This document shows, piece after piece, positions 1-10,906 of a stretch of 64,000 nt of DNA. The stretch is from Zanthoxylum bungeanum. Taxonomy: Eukaryota; Streptophyta; Magnoliopsida; Sapindales; Rutaceae. The DNA is taken from contig SKCR01033660.1 of assembly GCA_019454045.1 (NCBI GenBank), positions 248,001 to 312,000 of the forward strand, given 5' to 3'. Both the position numbers and the translations under genes were made by a program. Within the stretch, counting starts at the first letter, position 1, and every line of letters starts with the position of its first letter. The notes below the pieces were generated by a model. The model was given only the letters and a program-made list of their open reading frames with translations, searched no databases and was not told where the DNA came from.

Positions 1-1284
1 ACCTCATAACTTTTCGATTTTGTATCAAATAGCCACTACAATATAGTAATTTGACAAAAAATATCATTTTGACGTCATCATTCACTTACATTAACGGAAA
101 AGTGGCTCAATGATATAAAAACAAACCAGAGGTGGTGCAGTGTCATTGTCAGAAATCCGCGGTGGTTACATATATTTCTCCTAAACCTGAGATAATTTCC
201 GTTCAAATTATTTTTTTTTTATCTTTTAACATAACATCTGAGCATGCCCTCGCTAGAAAAATACTACAATTTTCAACAAGGGATCCATCATTTGTAAGTT
301 AATGACCAAATTAAAAGACAAAAATAATATAAATTTAATTGATTGTTGTTGTTTGTCCTTTAATATATTGAAATATGTATTTTTTATCACTTTACTTGTT
401 ATTTTTACCTTAAATATTTACAATTGGATTTGATTTGAAAATATCAATGACCTAAATTTAAAAGTTTAAATTTATGTTAAAAATTTAAGTTTAAATATCC
501 CCACCTTTAGATATATGAGTAATTATAAATGTACTGAATGAATAATTCTTCAGTACATAATCACAGTTAAACTGGGATTTTAAATTAAAATATTCATTTA
601 ATTAAAATATTTTTTTATACACACAACCTTTCTTGGTTGGTTTAAAGTCCAATTTATGTACTAATGAAGTACATCTATCACCACTCTAGATATATTATCA
701 TTCTCAAATAAGAACATTCTTATTTTATAAAATGAAGATCACATCAAATGATTAAAAAAATCATATTAAAAACTATATTTTTCGTCTATTAATACATAGT
801 TGTTTTTTTTCTTTTAGCATAACATCCTCATTTTATAAAATGAAGATGCCCTCACTAGGAAAAAAAATTATAATTTAAAATGAGGTATTCCTTATTTTTA
901 TTAAATTAATGACCAAATTAAAAGATAAAAATAATAAAAATTTAAATAGTGTTTTTGTCTATTAATCTATCATCGAATTGGATTAAATACACAATTGAAT
1001 TTGATAATATCGATGACCTAAATTTTGATGTCTAAATTGATGTCACACATTTAAATTTAAATATCATTCTCGAATAAGAGCATCCTCATTTTATAAAATG
1101 AAGATTATGCAAAAAGCAAAAAAAAAAAAAAAAAATCATATTGAAACTGCATTTTTGGTCTTTTTTGTTTGTTCTTCCTTTTTTGTCTTTTAACACAACA
1201 TCCTCATTTTATAAAATATGGATTCTCTCATTATAAAATGACTATAATTTCAAATGAGGGATCCCTTATTTTATTAAGTTAGTG

Positions 1285-1747
1285 TATGGGTGAGCAAAAT
1301 CGGTTTATTCTGAGTGGATCCAGAATTATCAGGAAAAAATCGATTCTCAATATTTAGAACCGGAACCTACCAAATTAAATATGATATCATATTTATCGGT
1401 TTCAATCTAGTTACAGGTTATCATATTCTCTATTTTGTCAATATATTTTTGTTTCATTTAAGAAAATATAAGAATTGATGATTGATTTTGTTCCATTTGT
1501 TCAATATACGAATGTAAATTATTTAAGTGAGAGACTTGGACTTTCCTTAAATTTGTTAACAAAAAATAAAATTTGATTTTATAATATGAAAATCGGTTCC
1601 AAGATTCAGTTTCGATTTCCACCATGTTAGAATCGGAACTGAACCGAAAAAATTGATTTCTAATATTTTGGAACCGGAACCCACCCTAAGGGAAACAATT
1701 ATGGTTCCTTGCGGTTATGGGTCGAACCAGAACCGATGCTCACCCCA
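1285..1747. mobile_element. Non-autonomous hAT-type element (MITE)
   Basis: The 463-bp element has imperfect terminal inverted repeats: GGGTGAGCAAAATCGGTTT on the left and, reversed, GGGTGAGCATCGGTT on the right. It is flanked by near-identical 8-bp direct repeats, agttagtg (1277-1284) and agttaatg (1748-1755). An 8-bp duplication and a GGGTGAGCA terminus are typical of plant hAT MITEs. It interrupts one copy of the surrounding AT-rich repeat. The interior is rich in 'aaccgg' motifs and has no transposase. Confidence 0.7.
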
Positions 1748-1838
1748 AGTTAATGACCAAACTAAAAGATAAAAATAATACAAATTTCAATGAAGTGTTG
1801 TTTGTCTTTTAATGTACTAATATATATATATATATATA

Positions 1839-3022
1839 TGTTGGAAAAATGCTTATTTATAAGCATTTTGAGGCTCAATTTTAAGCATGGTCCACTTCGT
1901 GTTAGTGGTTGTTATTGAATGATTCGGATACTCCTCCGTGAGTACTTCGAAATGGTATATTCATATGCTTAAAATGGTGCTTGGGTGAATGAGAAATTGT
2001 TGCTCAAAGTTCACAATTTTCAAGCCTTTTGTAATTCCATAATAGCTAATTTATTTAGCTTGGTGGTTACAAAGTTTAATCTCCATTAGTGCTAATTTAA
2101 TTAGCTTAGTGGTTACAACAATGTGTAACATCTCCCATTATGAAATTTAATTGGCTAGTTAATTTCTATTAATTGAGATGTGTTTTCTTTTCCTATATAA
2201 ACAACATCAGTTCTTGTTTTCAATATCAGAGAATGAAATAGAAAATAGAGAAAGACATAGCACACACACGAAAGATCATTTTCTTTGTTTTGTTAAAAGG
2301 AGAGTTCAAACACTTTGCGGTTCGTTGGATACGAGTCTGGTGGTGCCCTTTCTCGTACGTTTCCGTTGTATCCTGGGAAACAATCGTCTCACGTTCTACT
2401 GCACCTACGGTAGGGGACGAATTTTGTTTTAAGGATATTGTTGTTTTACAACAAGCCTCGGGAAAGTTCTGATTTGCATCAGCTTCAGCTTCTGCCTCTG
2501 CCTGCCAACAGCCTCTGCCTCAGCTTCAGCTTCTGCCTCTGCCTGCCAACAGCCTCTGCCTCAGCCTGCCAACAGCCTCTGCCTCAGCTTCAGCTTCTGC
2601 CTCTGCCTGCCAACAGCCTCTGCCTCAGCTTCAGCTTCTGCCTCTGCTGTCAGCCTCTGCCATCAGCCTCTGCTGTCAGCCTCTGCCATCAGCCTCTGCT
2701 GTCAGCCTCTGCCTCTGCCATCAGCCTCTGCTGTCAGCCTCTGCCATCAGCCTCTGCTGTCAGCCTCTGCCATCAGCCTCTGCTGTCAGCCTCTGCCCTT
2801 CAGCCTCTGCCTCCGCTCTCAGGGTCTGCCTCTGCCCTTCAGCCTCTGCCTCCGCTCTCAGGGTCTGCCTCTGCCTCAGCCTCCGCTCTCAGCCTCTACC
2901 GTAAGGGTCTACTCTCAGGATCCGCCGTTAGGGTCTGTTTGAGGATAATAATTATAATTGTAATTTTGTCATATTCGGATTTCCCAATTACCGTGTAATA
3001 ATTGTAATAATTGTTGTATACA
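1839..3022 (+). mobile_element. Solo LTR of a retrotransposon
   Basis: The 1184-bp block begins TGTTGGAAAA and ends TTGTATACA, with the 5-bp repeat ATATA on both sides (1834-1838 and 3023-3027). The flanks lie in a TA-rich tract, so the duplication is weaker proof than usual. A TATA-like 'cctatataaac' at about 2193 fits a promoter inside an LTR. No PBS, gag or pol follows, so recombination between two LTRs probably left this single copy. The TGTTGG start resembles Copia LTRs (inference). Confidence 0.65.
2478..2900 (+). repeat. Pyrimidine-rich minisatellite inside the solo LTR
   Basis: Short units built from 'cagcttctgcctctgcc', 'tgccaacagcctctgcc' and 'atcagcctctgctgt' are repeated for about 420 bases and then grade into 'ctccgctctcagggtctgcc' units. 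The repeat keeps frames open, which gives a spurious Ser/Ala/Cys/Leu-rich ORF (2438-2998). One strand is almost free of runs of A, giving a strong composition contrast with the AT-rich flanks. Confidence 0.8.
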
Positions 3023-3334
3023 ATATATATATATATATATGTGTCATTTTACTTGATATTTTTATTTTAAATATCTACTATTAGATTGGATTAAATACAC
3101 CATTAGATTTGATAATATCAATGGCCTAAATTTTGGAGTCTAAAATTATGTCAAAAATTAAAGTTTAAATATCCCCACCTATAGATATATAATCATCTTC
3201 AAATAAGAGCATCCTCATTTTATAAAATGAAGTTCATGCAAAAAGAAATCGACTTGAAAAATGTATTTTTTTTTGTTTGTTAATTTATTTTATTCCTAAT
3301 TTTTTCTTTGTCTTTTAACATAACATTCTCATTT

Positions 3335-3450
3335 GGCGGGGTGCATTTCTTGTAAGAGTCTAGGACATGCGAGGGTTTTACCTACTCCGTTTAAGCCGGG
3401 AATGGATGGTTTGGCGGCAGAGTTTCCAACAATTCAAAAAAAAAAAAAAA
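3335..3450 (+). mobile_element. 5'-truncated tRNA-derived SINE
   Basis: This matches the 3' two thirds of the SINE family seen at 25668 and 33563: GTGCA(T/C)TTCTTGTAAGAGTC, then a 'ttttacctac' block, 'ggatggtttggcgg' and a 15-base A tail. The A and B boxes are missing. The bases 'aacattct' before and 'aacatcct' after the element may be a decayed target duplication. Confidence 0.7.
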
Positions 3451-3906
3451 CAACATCCTATAATTTCCAATGATGGATCCCTCGTTTTATTAAATTAATG
3501 ACCAAACTAAAAGACAAAAATAATACAAATTTTAATGGAGTGTATTTTTTGACATTTTACTTGGTATTTAACTTAATAAAATGGGATATTCATCATTATG
3601 AAGTCACTATGTATGTATGTATGTCTATATAATATTAATCTTTAGGGTCATGTCTAATCCGATAATTTATAAGTAAGTTATAGGTCCAATCAGGCAACCA
3701 TCCCCGTCAAATTTTATTTTTGAAACCTGAATAAAAATGAAAATTTCAAACCGAACAGTTTAAGACAGGTCAAGTCATTAAGTTTGTATTATTTCTCACC
3801 TATACTCTCAAATTCAATTAATTTAGATTTTCAAGTTATGATGAATAGAATTATCGACCGTATTATATATGTATAAATTGCTAGATAGATTTTAGGTTGT
3901 GTTATA

Positions 3907-4531
3907 TGTTTGGGCCAAATTTGACCCAGGGGCAATTTCGACCTTTACTTCGGGCCCAAGCTGCCATCGTAGATTCATTCTCTTAGGAAGCCCGGATTTA
4001 GTATATATCGGCCCAAGGACTCGCAGGCCCATACCAGTACAGATCCAAGGACCCCCCATACGATAACTCATGTAACACTCGGATACATAAACATCATTTG
4101 TAACTCAACCGTTTTCAATCTTCATGACTGTTCATAATTCTCTTTTATGATGCGACCGTTACCAACACACCAAACATATGTCAGTTAAAGGTATTCAAGA
4201 GTCTCACCTAACTTATGAAAGGAACTGCTAGCTCTCCAAGGTGGGGGGGGATACTCTTTTACTCATAGCTCAAGTAATATTCTCTCAGTAGACCTCCAAC
4301 CTGCAGTCCTCATGGTAACTCATAGGAATCGAGGTAATCTCTGACCTTACTCATTCTTCTACAATATTAATAGCTCACTTCCACTACTGACTTGGGCGTC
4401 AGAGTGCCCCCGGCACCCACCACACCGGTGGGTAGTACTCCCGCTCACTCTACAATATTTGTTTTGCAGGATCGCCAGTGCCCCTATACAAAATCTCAAT
4501 TGTGGACCTCGGGCGAAAACCAGCGTCTACA
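3907..4531 (+). repeat. 5' LTR
   Basis: A 625-bp long terminal repeat with TG...CA ends. It differs from the right copy by four substitutions (at the cccg(g/a)attt, tct(t/c)ttta, cgtc(a/g)gag and caat(a/c)tttg sites) and one base in a G run. The perfect duplication ttata lies just outside it. Confidence 0.9.
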
Positions 4532-4534
4532 ATT

Positions 4535-4553
4535 TGGCGCCCACCGTGGGGCC
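4535..4553 (+). other. Primer binding site of the LTR element
   Basis: TGGCGCCCACCGTGGGGCC starts three bases after the 5' LTR. TGG at this place pairs with the CCA end of a tRNA, and TGGCGCC-type sites are usual in plant gypsy-lineage elements. The particular tRNA was not determined. Confidence 0.7.
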
Positions 4554-6301
4554 TTAGCGATTCATAGCAAACAAAGATATTTCCATCTACGACCCTTACC
4601 GTGGAGTGGTTGCCATCAACTTCAGACTACATGGAAGAACTCTATTCTTCTCAAACGACGTGGATGGATTCTTTTCATTTCTTAAGTACATATGAAGATT
4701 GTCATATTCGCCACAGATGACGTTGGTAGAATTTCATTTACCCCATATTGTTCGGAGGGATTGTTACTTCTCATACGACATGGGTGAATGGTCAACTCCA
4801 TCATACGACACAATAGGACTACCATTGTCTCCAGACTACGTGAAAGGTTATTGTCTCATTCATAAGACATGAAAGGTATGTCATCATCTCCGATAAGAAA
4901 TGATTATAACATATTCTCTATATAAGATACATGAATTACCATTAGCTCCCGACTACGTAGGGAATCCTCCATCATATCTAGTAAAACGAAGAATTTCATA
5001 GGCCCTAGTTAGGTCCAGTCGCCCTTTATCAGATCTTTAGAATGAAGGGTGGATAACCTCATGGACTTCCATTAGGTCAGGTGAGTGTAGACTGTAGCCT
5101 CTTAAAGACCCTGATAAGATCTTGTGGAAACCCTCGTGAACCTTCCTCAAGTTTATTCGTCCATAGTCTCATAAGACTTTTGTCAAGTTTTATAAGATGA
5201 GGAATGAGGAGTCTGTTGATCCTTCCTTGAAATTCAGTCGACCATACTAAATGACCCTCATTGGGTCCAGACTATTGTAAAAGACTTGTAGAGTAGAGAC
5301 TTCCACAAACCTTTAAGAGATCTAATAGTAATTCCCTAATTGGACCTTTATCTTACATAAAGACTCCACCTAGCTCGTTTTCATTACCAGACGACCAGAC
5401 TATATCATGGTTTTCTGTCAGTCTACCGGTATATTGTCGTGTGATCATTATAATCAGATGAAGACCGATAATATCAAACGAAATCAAATCCCATCTGACT
5501 CGACATATGACACCTCAATGTTTGGGTCTTCTATAACATATGAAGTCGGTTGGATGAGATCCCTAATTTACATTCTGGCGTAGGCAGAATTCCAAGATCT
5601 GACGATATACAGTTGACTAAACCTAATCGGCAAGGCTGAACATATGTAAGCGATCATAAGTTGGGCTAGGCGACATGGTCACTTTCTTAGTTGTTTCAAT
5701 GCTTGTGTCGTATGACAATCGGTAATAGCTCATCATTGACACCGCGTGAAGAAGGATGCCCTCGTGGGGAATTATAATCGACATTCACTGACTTGAGCCA
5801 AAGCCACAACTTGCCACCACTAGTGACATTCAGACCCCTCGTGCCAAAGCCACATTGACACCGCGTGAAGAAGGATGCCCACGAGAGTATGCAGGTCTCG
5901 CGCCTATCAACTGGCCCACATACATATGCCCCTACTTACCCAGCCAGCCCATTCGACCAAACCTTGAGAGAAGCCCGCTGAAGTTGAGCCAGCACAATGA
6001 GCATATGTATCTCCCCCCAGAAATGAGCATACTCCGACCAACATACATCTCTCCATACCTCCAGCCGACACATATGTATCTCCCTTCTGAGATGGATCAA
6101 AGAAATTGGGTTCACTAGCCTCTATAGTTATGCACAATTGTATTAATTTCCCTTCAGTAGTGTCATTACCAAACCTATTACCCCATGCGACAATAAGCAA
6201 ACACATTCAACAATCCAATTCCCGAGCCTACAGCTCCATCGACTGCACTACTCTGAACAACACAGCAGCTGCTCCAAGCACCAGAAGCTGTCAAAGCAGC
6301 C

Positions 6302-6601
6302 CTACACAGAAGACAACATGCAGAGAAGTGATTCCCATTGATTCCTACCAATTGAGTCGCCAACAAAAACTAGATGTTTCTTCTTCAGTTTCTCCAACAT
6401 CAAATTCGCATCGAATCTTGGCAAATTGCAATGTTTTGGTTGCCATCTCCACTTAGTGTAAAACAAATCAGGCCTCCCATTTTCAGTACACTGACACCCT
6501 TCATTCAAAAATCTACAATCTTCAGAATGATACAAAGGGTATGTCTCATCCCACACCCAATCACCATCAAACACATCACACTCGACAATTGAGACAAACA
6601 T
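6302..6601 (-). pseudogene. Captured fragment of a TRICHOME BIREFRINGENCE-LIKE gene
   Basis: Read on the - strand this encodes about 90 residues typical of plant TBL/DUF231 (PMR5-type) proteins. It has CDVFDGDWVWDE, then NGRPDLFYTKWRWQPKHC, then LPRFDANLMLEKL, and the esterase-type GDS block VFVGDSIGRNQWESLLCML. TBL proteins are Golgi polysaccharide O-acetyltransferases of 350-600 residues. Here only the N-terminal conserved part survives: a stop follows the LLCML block, and the catalytic DxxH region is absent. It lies inside the LTR element and antisense to it, so I read it as a host fragment picked up by the element. Flanking antisense ORFs (for example 6835-7278) show no recognised domain. 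Confidence 0.75.
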
Positions 6602-7972
6602 CGTCTAGGTCACGTTCCTCCAATAATCCATCACACCCAAATCGATTCCACAAAAGCAACAATCAATTCTTCTGACCGCATGTCGAGTCACGCTTCTCCA
6701 ATAACCTATCACGCCCAAATCAGTTCCAGTAAAGCGACAATCAGACCGCATGTCGACTCACGCTTCTCTAATAACCCATCGCCCAAATCGGTTCCAGAAA
6801 AGCAACAATCAGTACTTCTGTCTGCACCGTCGAGTCACTTCTCACCACCGACTTCGGTCTCTAAATAATCCACATGGATACCTCTTGAGCTGAGAAAATC
6901 GCCGACACCTTGACGACTCTGGTCTCTAGTTTGCTGCGCCGAACGGATCAACTCTCGCGACACAAACTTTTGACTTCTAATCAGCACTACTTGGTGTAAC
7001 CCTCTGTCGAGGAATGAAATGAGGTGTAGATGACAGATTTTGGGGACTCTTGATTGATCTGCGTCGGCTCGGTACTTCGTTGCGAGGAGTTCAGCTTTCA
7101 AGTTGAGCATGCTTTCTTTTGACGAACCTAGGGCACGCAGTTGAGCTTGCAAAGTGAAACATAGACTTGAGTTGAAATCCATTTGTTGTATCAAGTGTAG
7201 ACTGGGACACAAAACTCTTATTGTCGCATGAGTAGCTGCTTGAAAGAAATCACAATTTGCCAAATATAGGCTTCCCAACAGTCATAGCGCCACTTTGCCC
7301 CTAGCCCATATGAGCCAGTTTCAAAACAGAACATGACACCAGCCCCCTCAATCCACTCAGTTCGTGGGCCATGGTCACGATGGAAAGCCCAGCAGGCTAG
7401 ACAGAAGCATTAAGTTGGCCCTTCAACCAGTCGACAATAAGGATACATTAAAGACACCTAATCTACTTTGCTCCCACTCATTCGATAAGATATAATAGAG
7501 TTAGGCACTATGTCCACTCGACACCATCCAATAGTGGTCAAATGGAGCTCTTTCTTTATTCCAAACAATTTTAACTTCATAGGCTTGTAGAACCATCCCG
7601 TGTGGTCCCACGGGATGATAAAACATTTTGTTCATTCAATTTCCAGATAACAGGATGGATGGCCATCAATTCCATGGTACATGAAAAAATCGTCTTCTTT
7701 CCCATACGACACAGAAAGATTGTATTCAATGCATAACAGTAGGATTGTTATCTCGTCCATTCAACATGGGTGTATTACCATCAGTTCCATCAGGACCATT
7801 AGACAGCCCATTCGACATCAGACTCGTGGTCCTTCAACAAGTCTTGTAGTATGATAAGAAAAAACTATTTCACAGACCTTCAACAGGTGTAGTTGTATGT
7901 TGAGGAAATATTCTTGGGCCTTCGTCAGGTCTGTAGAATGAATACTTTCATAGACCTTCATATAGTTCAGTC

Positions 7973-8755
7973 GACTGGGGACATCCCCCATGGACTCATG
8001 ACGAGTCAAGTTGTAGACATGGATTACACATGTCGTATGAATTATACCTTCCTGGACTCATCGAGTCTAGTCGACTGGGGACATCCCCCATAGACTCATA
8101 TCGAGTCAAGTTGTAGACATGAATCACACATGTCGTGTGATTTATATCCTGAACCTTCATTTGATTCAGTCGACCGGGGACATCCCCCATGGACTCATGT
8201 CGAGTCAAGTTGTAGACATGGATTACACATGTCGTATGACTTATATCCTGAACCTACATCTGGTTCAGTCGACCGGGGACATCCCCCACTGACTCGTGTC
8301 GAGTCAAGTTGTAGACATGGATTACATGTCGTATGACGTATATCCTGAACCTCCATCTGGTTCAGTCGACCGGGGACATCCCCATGGACTCATGACGAGT
8401 CAAGACATGGACTACACATGTCGTGTGATTTATGTCCTGAACCTTCATTTGGTTCAGTCGACCGGGGACATCCCCATGGACTCATGACGAGTCAAGACAT
8501 GGACTACACATGTCGTGTGATTTATATCCTGAACCTTCATTTGATTCAGTCGACCGGGGACATCCCCCATGGACTCATGTCGAGTCAAGTTGTAGACATG
8601 GATTACACATGTCGTATGACTTATGTCTTCCTGGCTTCAGTAAGTCCAGACGACTGGGGACATCCCCCATAGACTCAATCTAGTCAAGTGGTGTACATAG
8701 TTTACATATATCGTATGACATATATCCTGACCTTCATCTGGTTCGGTCAATTGGG
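7973..8755 (+). repeat. Tandem array, about eight units of 92-100 bp
   Basis: The marker GAC(T/C)GGGGACATCCCC starts at 7973, 8073, 8172, 8271, 8368, 8460, 8552 and 8652. Each unit continues with 'atggactcatgacgagtcaa', 'gtagacatgga(t/c)tacacat', 'gtcgt(a/g)tga' and a 'tggttcagtc' link. Units at 8368 and 8460 share the same short deletions, so the array grew by local duplication. Overlapping ORFs on both strands are products of the repeat. The array sits near the 3' LTR. Confidence 0.85.
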
Positions 8756-8931
8756 TATTTTCCCAATGACTTTCGTAGAGTCAAATTCATAACCACCATT
8801 TCGTTTGGTTCAAACAGTAGGTAGCATCAATACTCGAGTACACCTACATAATATGTCATCGTCCCAGGCGACCCATGCGTCAAGTACTCTCCAAGCCAAA
8901 GACTCCTTGACTTAGAGAGTATGGGACAAAC

Positions 8932-9555
8932 TGTTTGGGCCAAATTTGACCCAGGGGCAATTTCGACCTTTACTTCGGGCCCAAGCTGCCATCGTAGATT
9001 CATTCTCTTAGGAAGCCCGAATTTAGTATATATCGGCCCAAGGACTCGCAGGCCCATACCAGTACAGATCCAAGGACCCCCCATACGATAACTCATGTAA
9101 CACTCGGATACATAAACATCATTTGTAACTCAACCGTTTTCAATCTTCATGACTGTTCATAATTCTCCTTTATGATGCGACCGTTACCAACACACCAAAC
9201 ATATGTCAGTTAAAGGTATTCAAGAGTCTCACCTAACTTATGAAAGGAACTGCTAGCTCTCCAAGGTGGGGGGGATACTCTTTTACTCATAGCTCAAGTA
9301 ATATTCTCTCAGTAGACCTCCAACCTGCAGTCCTCATGGTAACTCATAGGAATCGAGGTAATCTCTGACCTTACTCATTCTTCTACAATATTAATAGCTC
9401 ACTTCCACTACTGACTTGGGCGTCGGAGTGCCCCCGGCACCCACCACACCGGTGGGTAGTACTCCCGCTCACTCTACAATCTTTGTTTTGCAGGATCGCC
9501 AGTGCCCCTATACAAAATCTCAATTGTGGACCTCGGGCGAAAACCAGCGTCTACA
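8932..9555 (+). repeat. 3' LTR
   Basis: A 624-bp copy of the 5' LTR, ending GCGTCTACA and followed directly by the target duplication ttata (9556-9560). The upstream sequence 'agagagtatgggacaaac' could be a poor polypurine tract. Confidence 0.9.
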
Positions 9556-9560
9556 TTATA

Positions 9561-10906
9561 AATGTATGAATTTAAGTAATAGAGCCCATATTAATATACT
9601 GAGAGTATAACAACTTAAAAACACAAGACCAGGTCAAAAAGAAATAAAAGAAAGAAAACAAAATGGGCTAAACCAAATGGTTTTTTATTCGCTCAAGCCA
9701 AAATCAAAACATCATTTTGCTTCTTTTCATTTTAAAGTAGCAATTGCAAATTCAATTTGGAATTTGCTTCCTCGACTTGCGGATTGGTTCATCCCCATTA
9801 AGCTTATGATTATCTGATACGGCTGCTTTCACGCCTCCAATGATGTCACTTTTAATACGTATCTGTGTTTTACAATTTTATTTTATTTTTGCTTGTGAGA
9901 AAAGTAAAAACACATCTGACCACAAGCTTCAATATTGTGGGGGATATTTTGTTTGTTTTCTTGATAATGACATTTTTGTTTTTTTTGAAAAACGTTAGAA
10001 ATCTTATAAGAAATATACATATTGAATTTAAATTGAGGATTTGAAAATTAAATTATAAATCATTTACCACTAAATCATATTAATTAATGGAGGACACTTC
10101 AAAGTGACATGTCATAACAACAAAACAAAACTTATTCTCCAACAAGCTTACTGTAGTGAACAATATTATAATTAATAGTCATTAAAAAATTATTTAAATA
10201 TAAATTGAAGGAATTTTATGAAAATCTTAACTAAATTCAATTCAATACTAAAACTAAAACTAAATTCACATTTTCAGCCACATTACAAAAATTTTACCAA
10301 CAGCCATCACTAGACATGTTGTAAAAAAAAATTAAGAAATGTAGTAGCAAATTAGGAAAGTACAATGAATTATAATTGATTATTTGAATTTGTTATTTTG
10401 GATATAAAAATATAAAAATTTATTGATGAGAGAGAATGAGTGTAACCAGAAATGGTAGAGTTAGGCGGTTGTCTCCGTTCATTTCGAAAATTTATTAAAA
10501 TTATGAAATAATTTAATTTATTAATGAAAATTTTGAATTATCACACTAAAATAAAAATAAAAAATATATAATTTTTGTAAGAAAATAAAATTTTATCCAT
10601 CAATTTGATGAGCCGCTGGCATGCATTTATTTAACATGGTTTCAATTTAAAGAGGAACAAACTACAAAGCAAGAGCAAGAGCAAGAGCTCTGTTTTATGT
10701 ATGTCTTCCTTTCTTTGCTTTAATACGTACTGCAACTTTGCATGCCATGCCATGTCATGTGACAACGTGAATATCATCTTATATATAATTGTTACCTTTT
10801 TTATGAGCCGATGATTCTCCAATTATATCTTATTTTGTTCTTGAGTTTTGAATTTGGATTTTGATAGACGCAGAGAGGTTCTTGAGCTGAGATTTTACAG
10901 AGAGTT
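9561..10906. promoter_or_regulatory. Intergenic DNA and upstream region of the ZIF-like gene
   Basis: AT-rich DNA without coding signal. The part nearest the gene has 'catgcattta' (about 10621), a TATA-like 'cttatatataattg' (about 10778) and a purine-rich leader 'acgcagagaggttcttgagc' before the ATG at 10907. The transcription start was not located. No transposon ends were found here. Confidence 0.45.

Larger units (their letters stand above)
1..3600. repeat. Diverged AT-rich repeat array, about four copies
   Basis: The same landmarks recur in order. A 'taatgaccaaa(t/c)taaaaga' block occurs near 300, 907, 1751 and 3496. An 'atatc(a/g)atg(a/g)cctaaatt' block occurs near 443, 1005 and 3113. 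'catcctcattttataaaatg' occurs near 823, 1088, 1199 and 3210. Once later insertions (1285-1747, 1839-3022, 3335-3450) are removed, the landmark spacing is a few hundred bases, so an AT-rich unit was duplicated and then invaded. No coding potential is visible. I do not recognise the unit; its 'gagcatcctcatttt...aaaatgaag' core is MITE-like. Confidence 0.6.
3907..9555 (+). mobile_element. Young non-autonomous LTR retrotransposon (LARD-like)
   Basis: Two almost identical direct repeats (3907-4531 and 8932-9555) begin TGTTTGGGCC and end GCGTCTACA. They flank 4400 bp and are bordered by a perfect 5-bp duplication, ttata (3902-3906 and 9556-9560). A primer-binding-site-like sequence TTTGGCGCCCACCGTGGGGC follows the left LTR directly, a form common in Ty3/gypsy elements. 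I see only four substitutions and one indel between the LTRs, so the insertion is recent. The interior has no gag, protease, integrase or reverse transcriptase reading frame. It holds low-order repeats, an antisense TBL gene fragment and a tandem array, so mobility would need enzymes from a partner element. Confidence 0.85.

Noticed and set aside
2438..2998. 186-codon Ser/Ala/Leu/Cys-rich ORF
   Set aside because: It is produced by a short pyrimidine-rich tandem repeat within a solo LTR and has no start context or domain.
4392..4685. ORF spanning the 5' LTR end, with a near copy at 9416-9610
   Set aside because: It lies in LTR sequence, crosses the primer site and is not conserved beyond the LTR.
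5855..6118. 87-codon Pro-rich ORF in the LTR element
   Set aside because: Repeated short words (catatgtatctcc) explain it, and there is no gag-like feature.
7996..8672. Several overlapping ORFs on both strands with repeated 'SVDRGHPP'-like words
   Set aside because: They are translations of the 96-bp tandem array, shifting frame as the unit length varies.
7973..8755. CRISPR-like regular spacing
   Set aside because: The units are tandem copies with no unique spacers, in plant nuclear DNA inside a retroelement.
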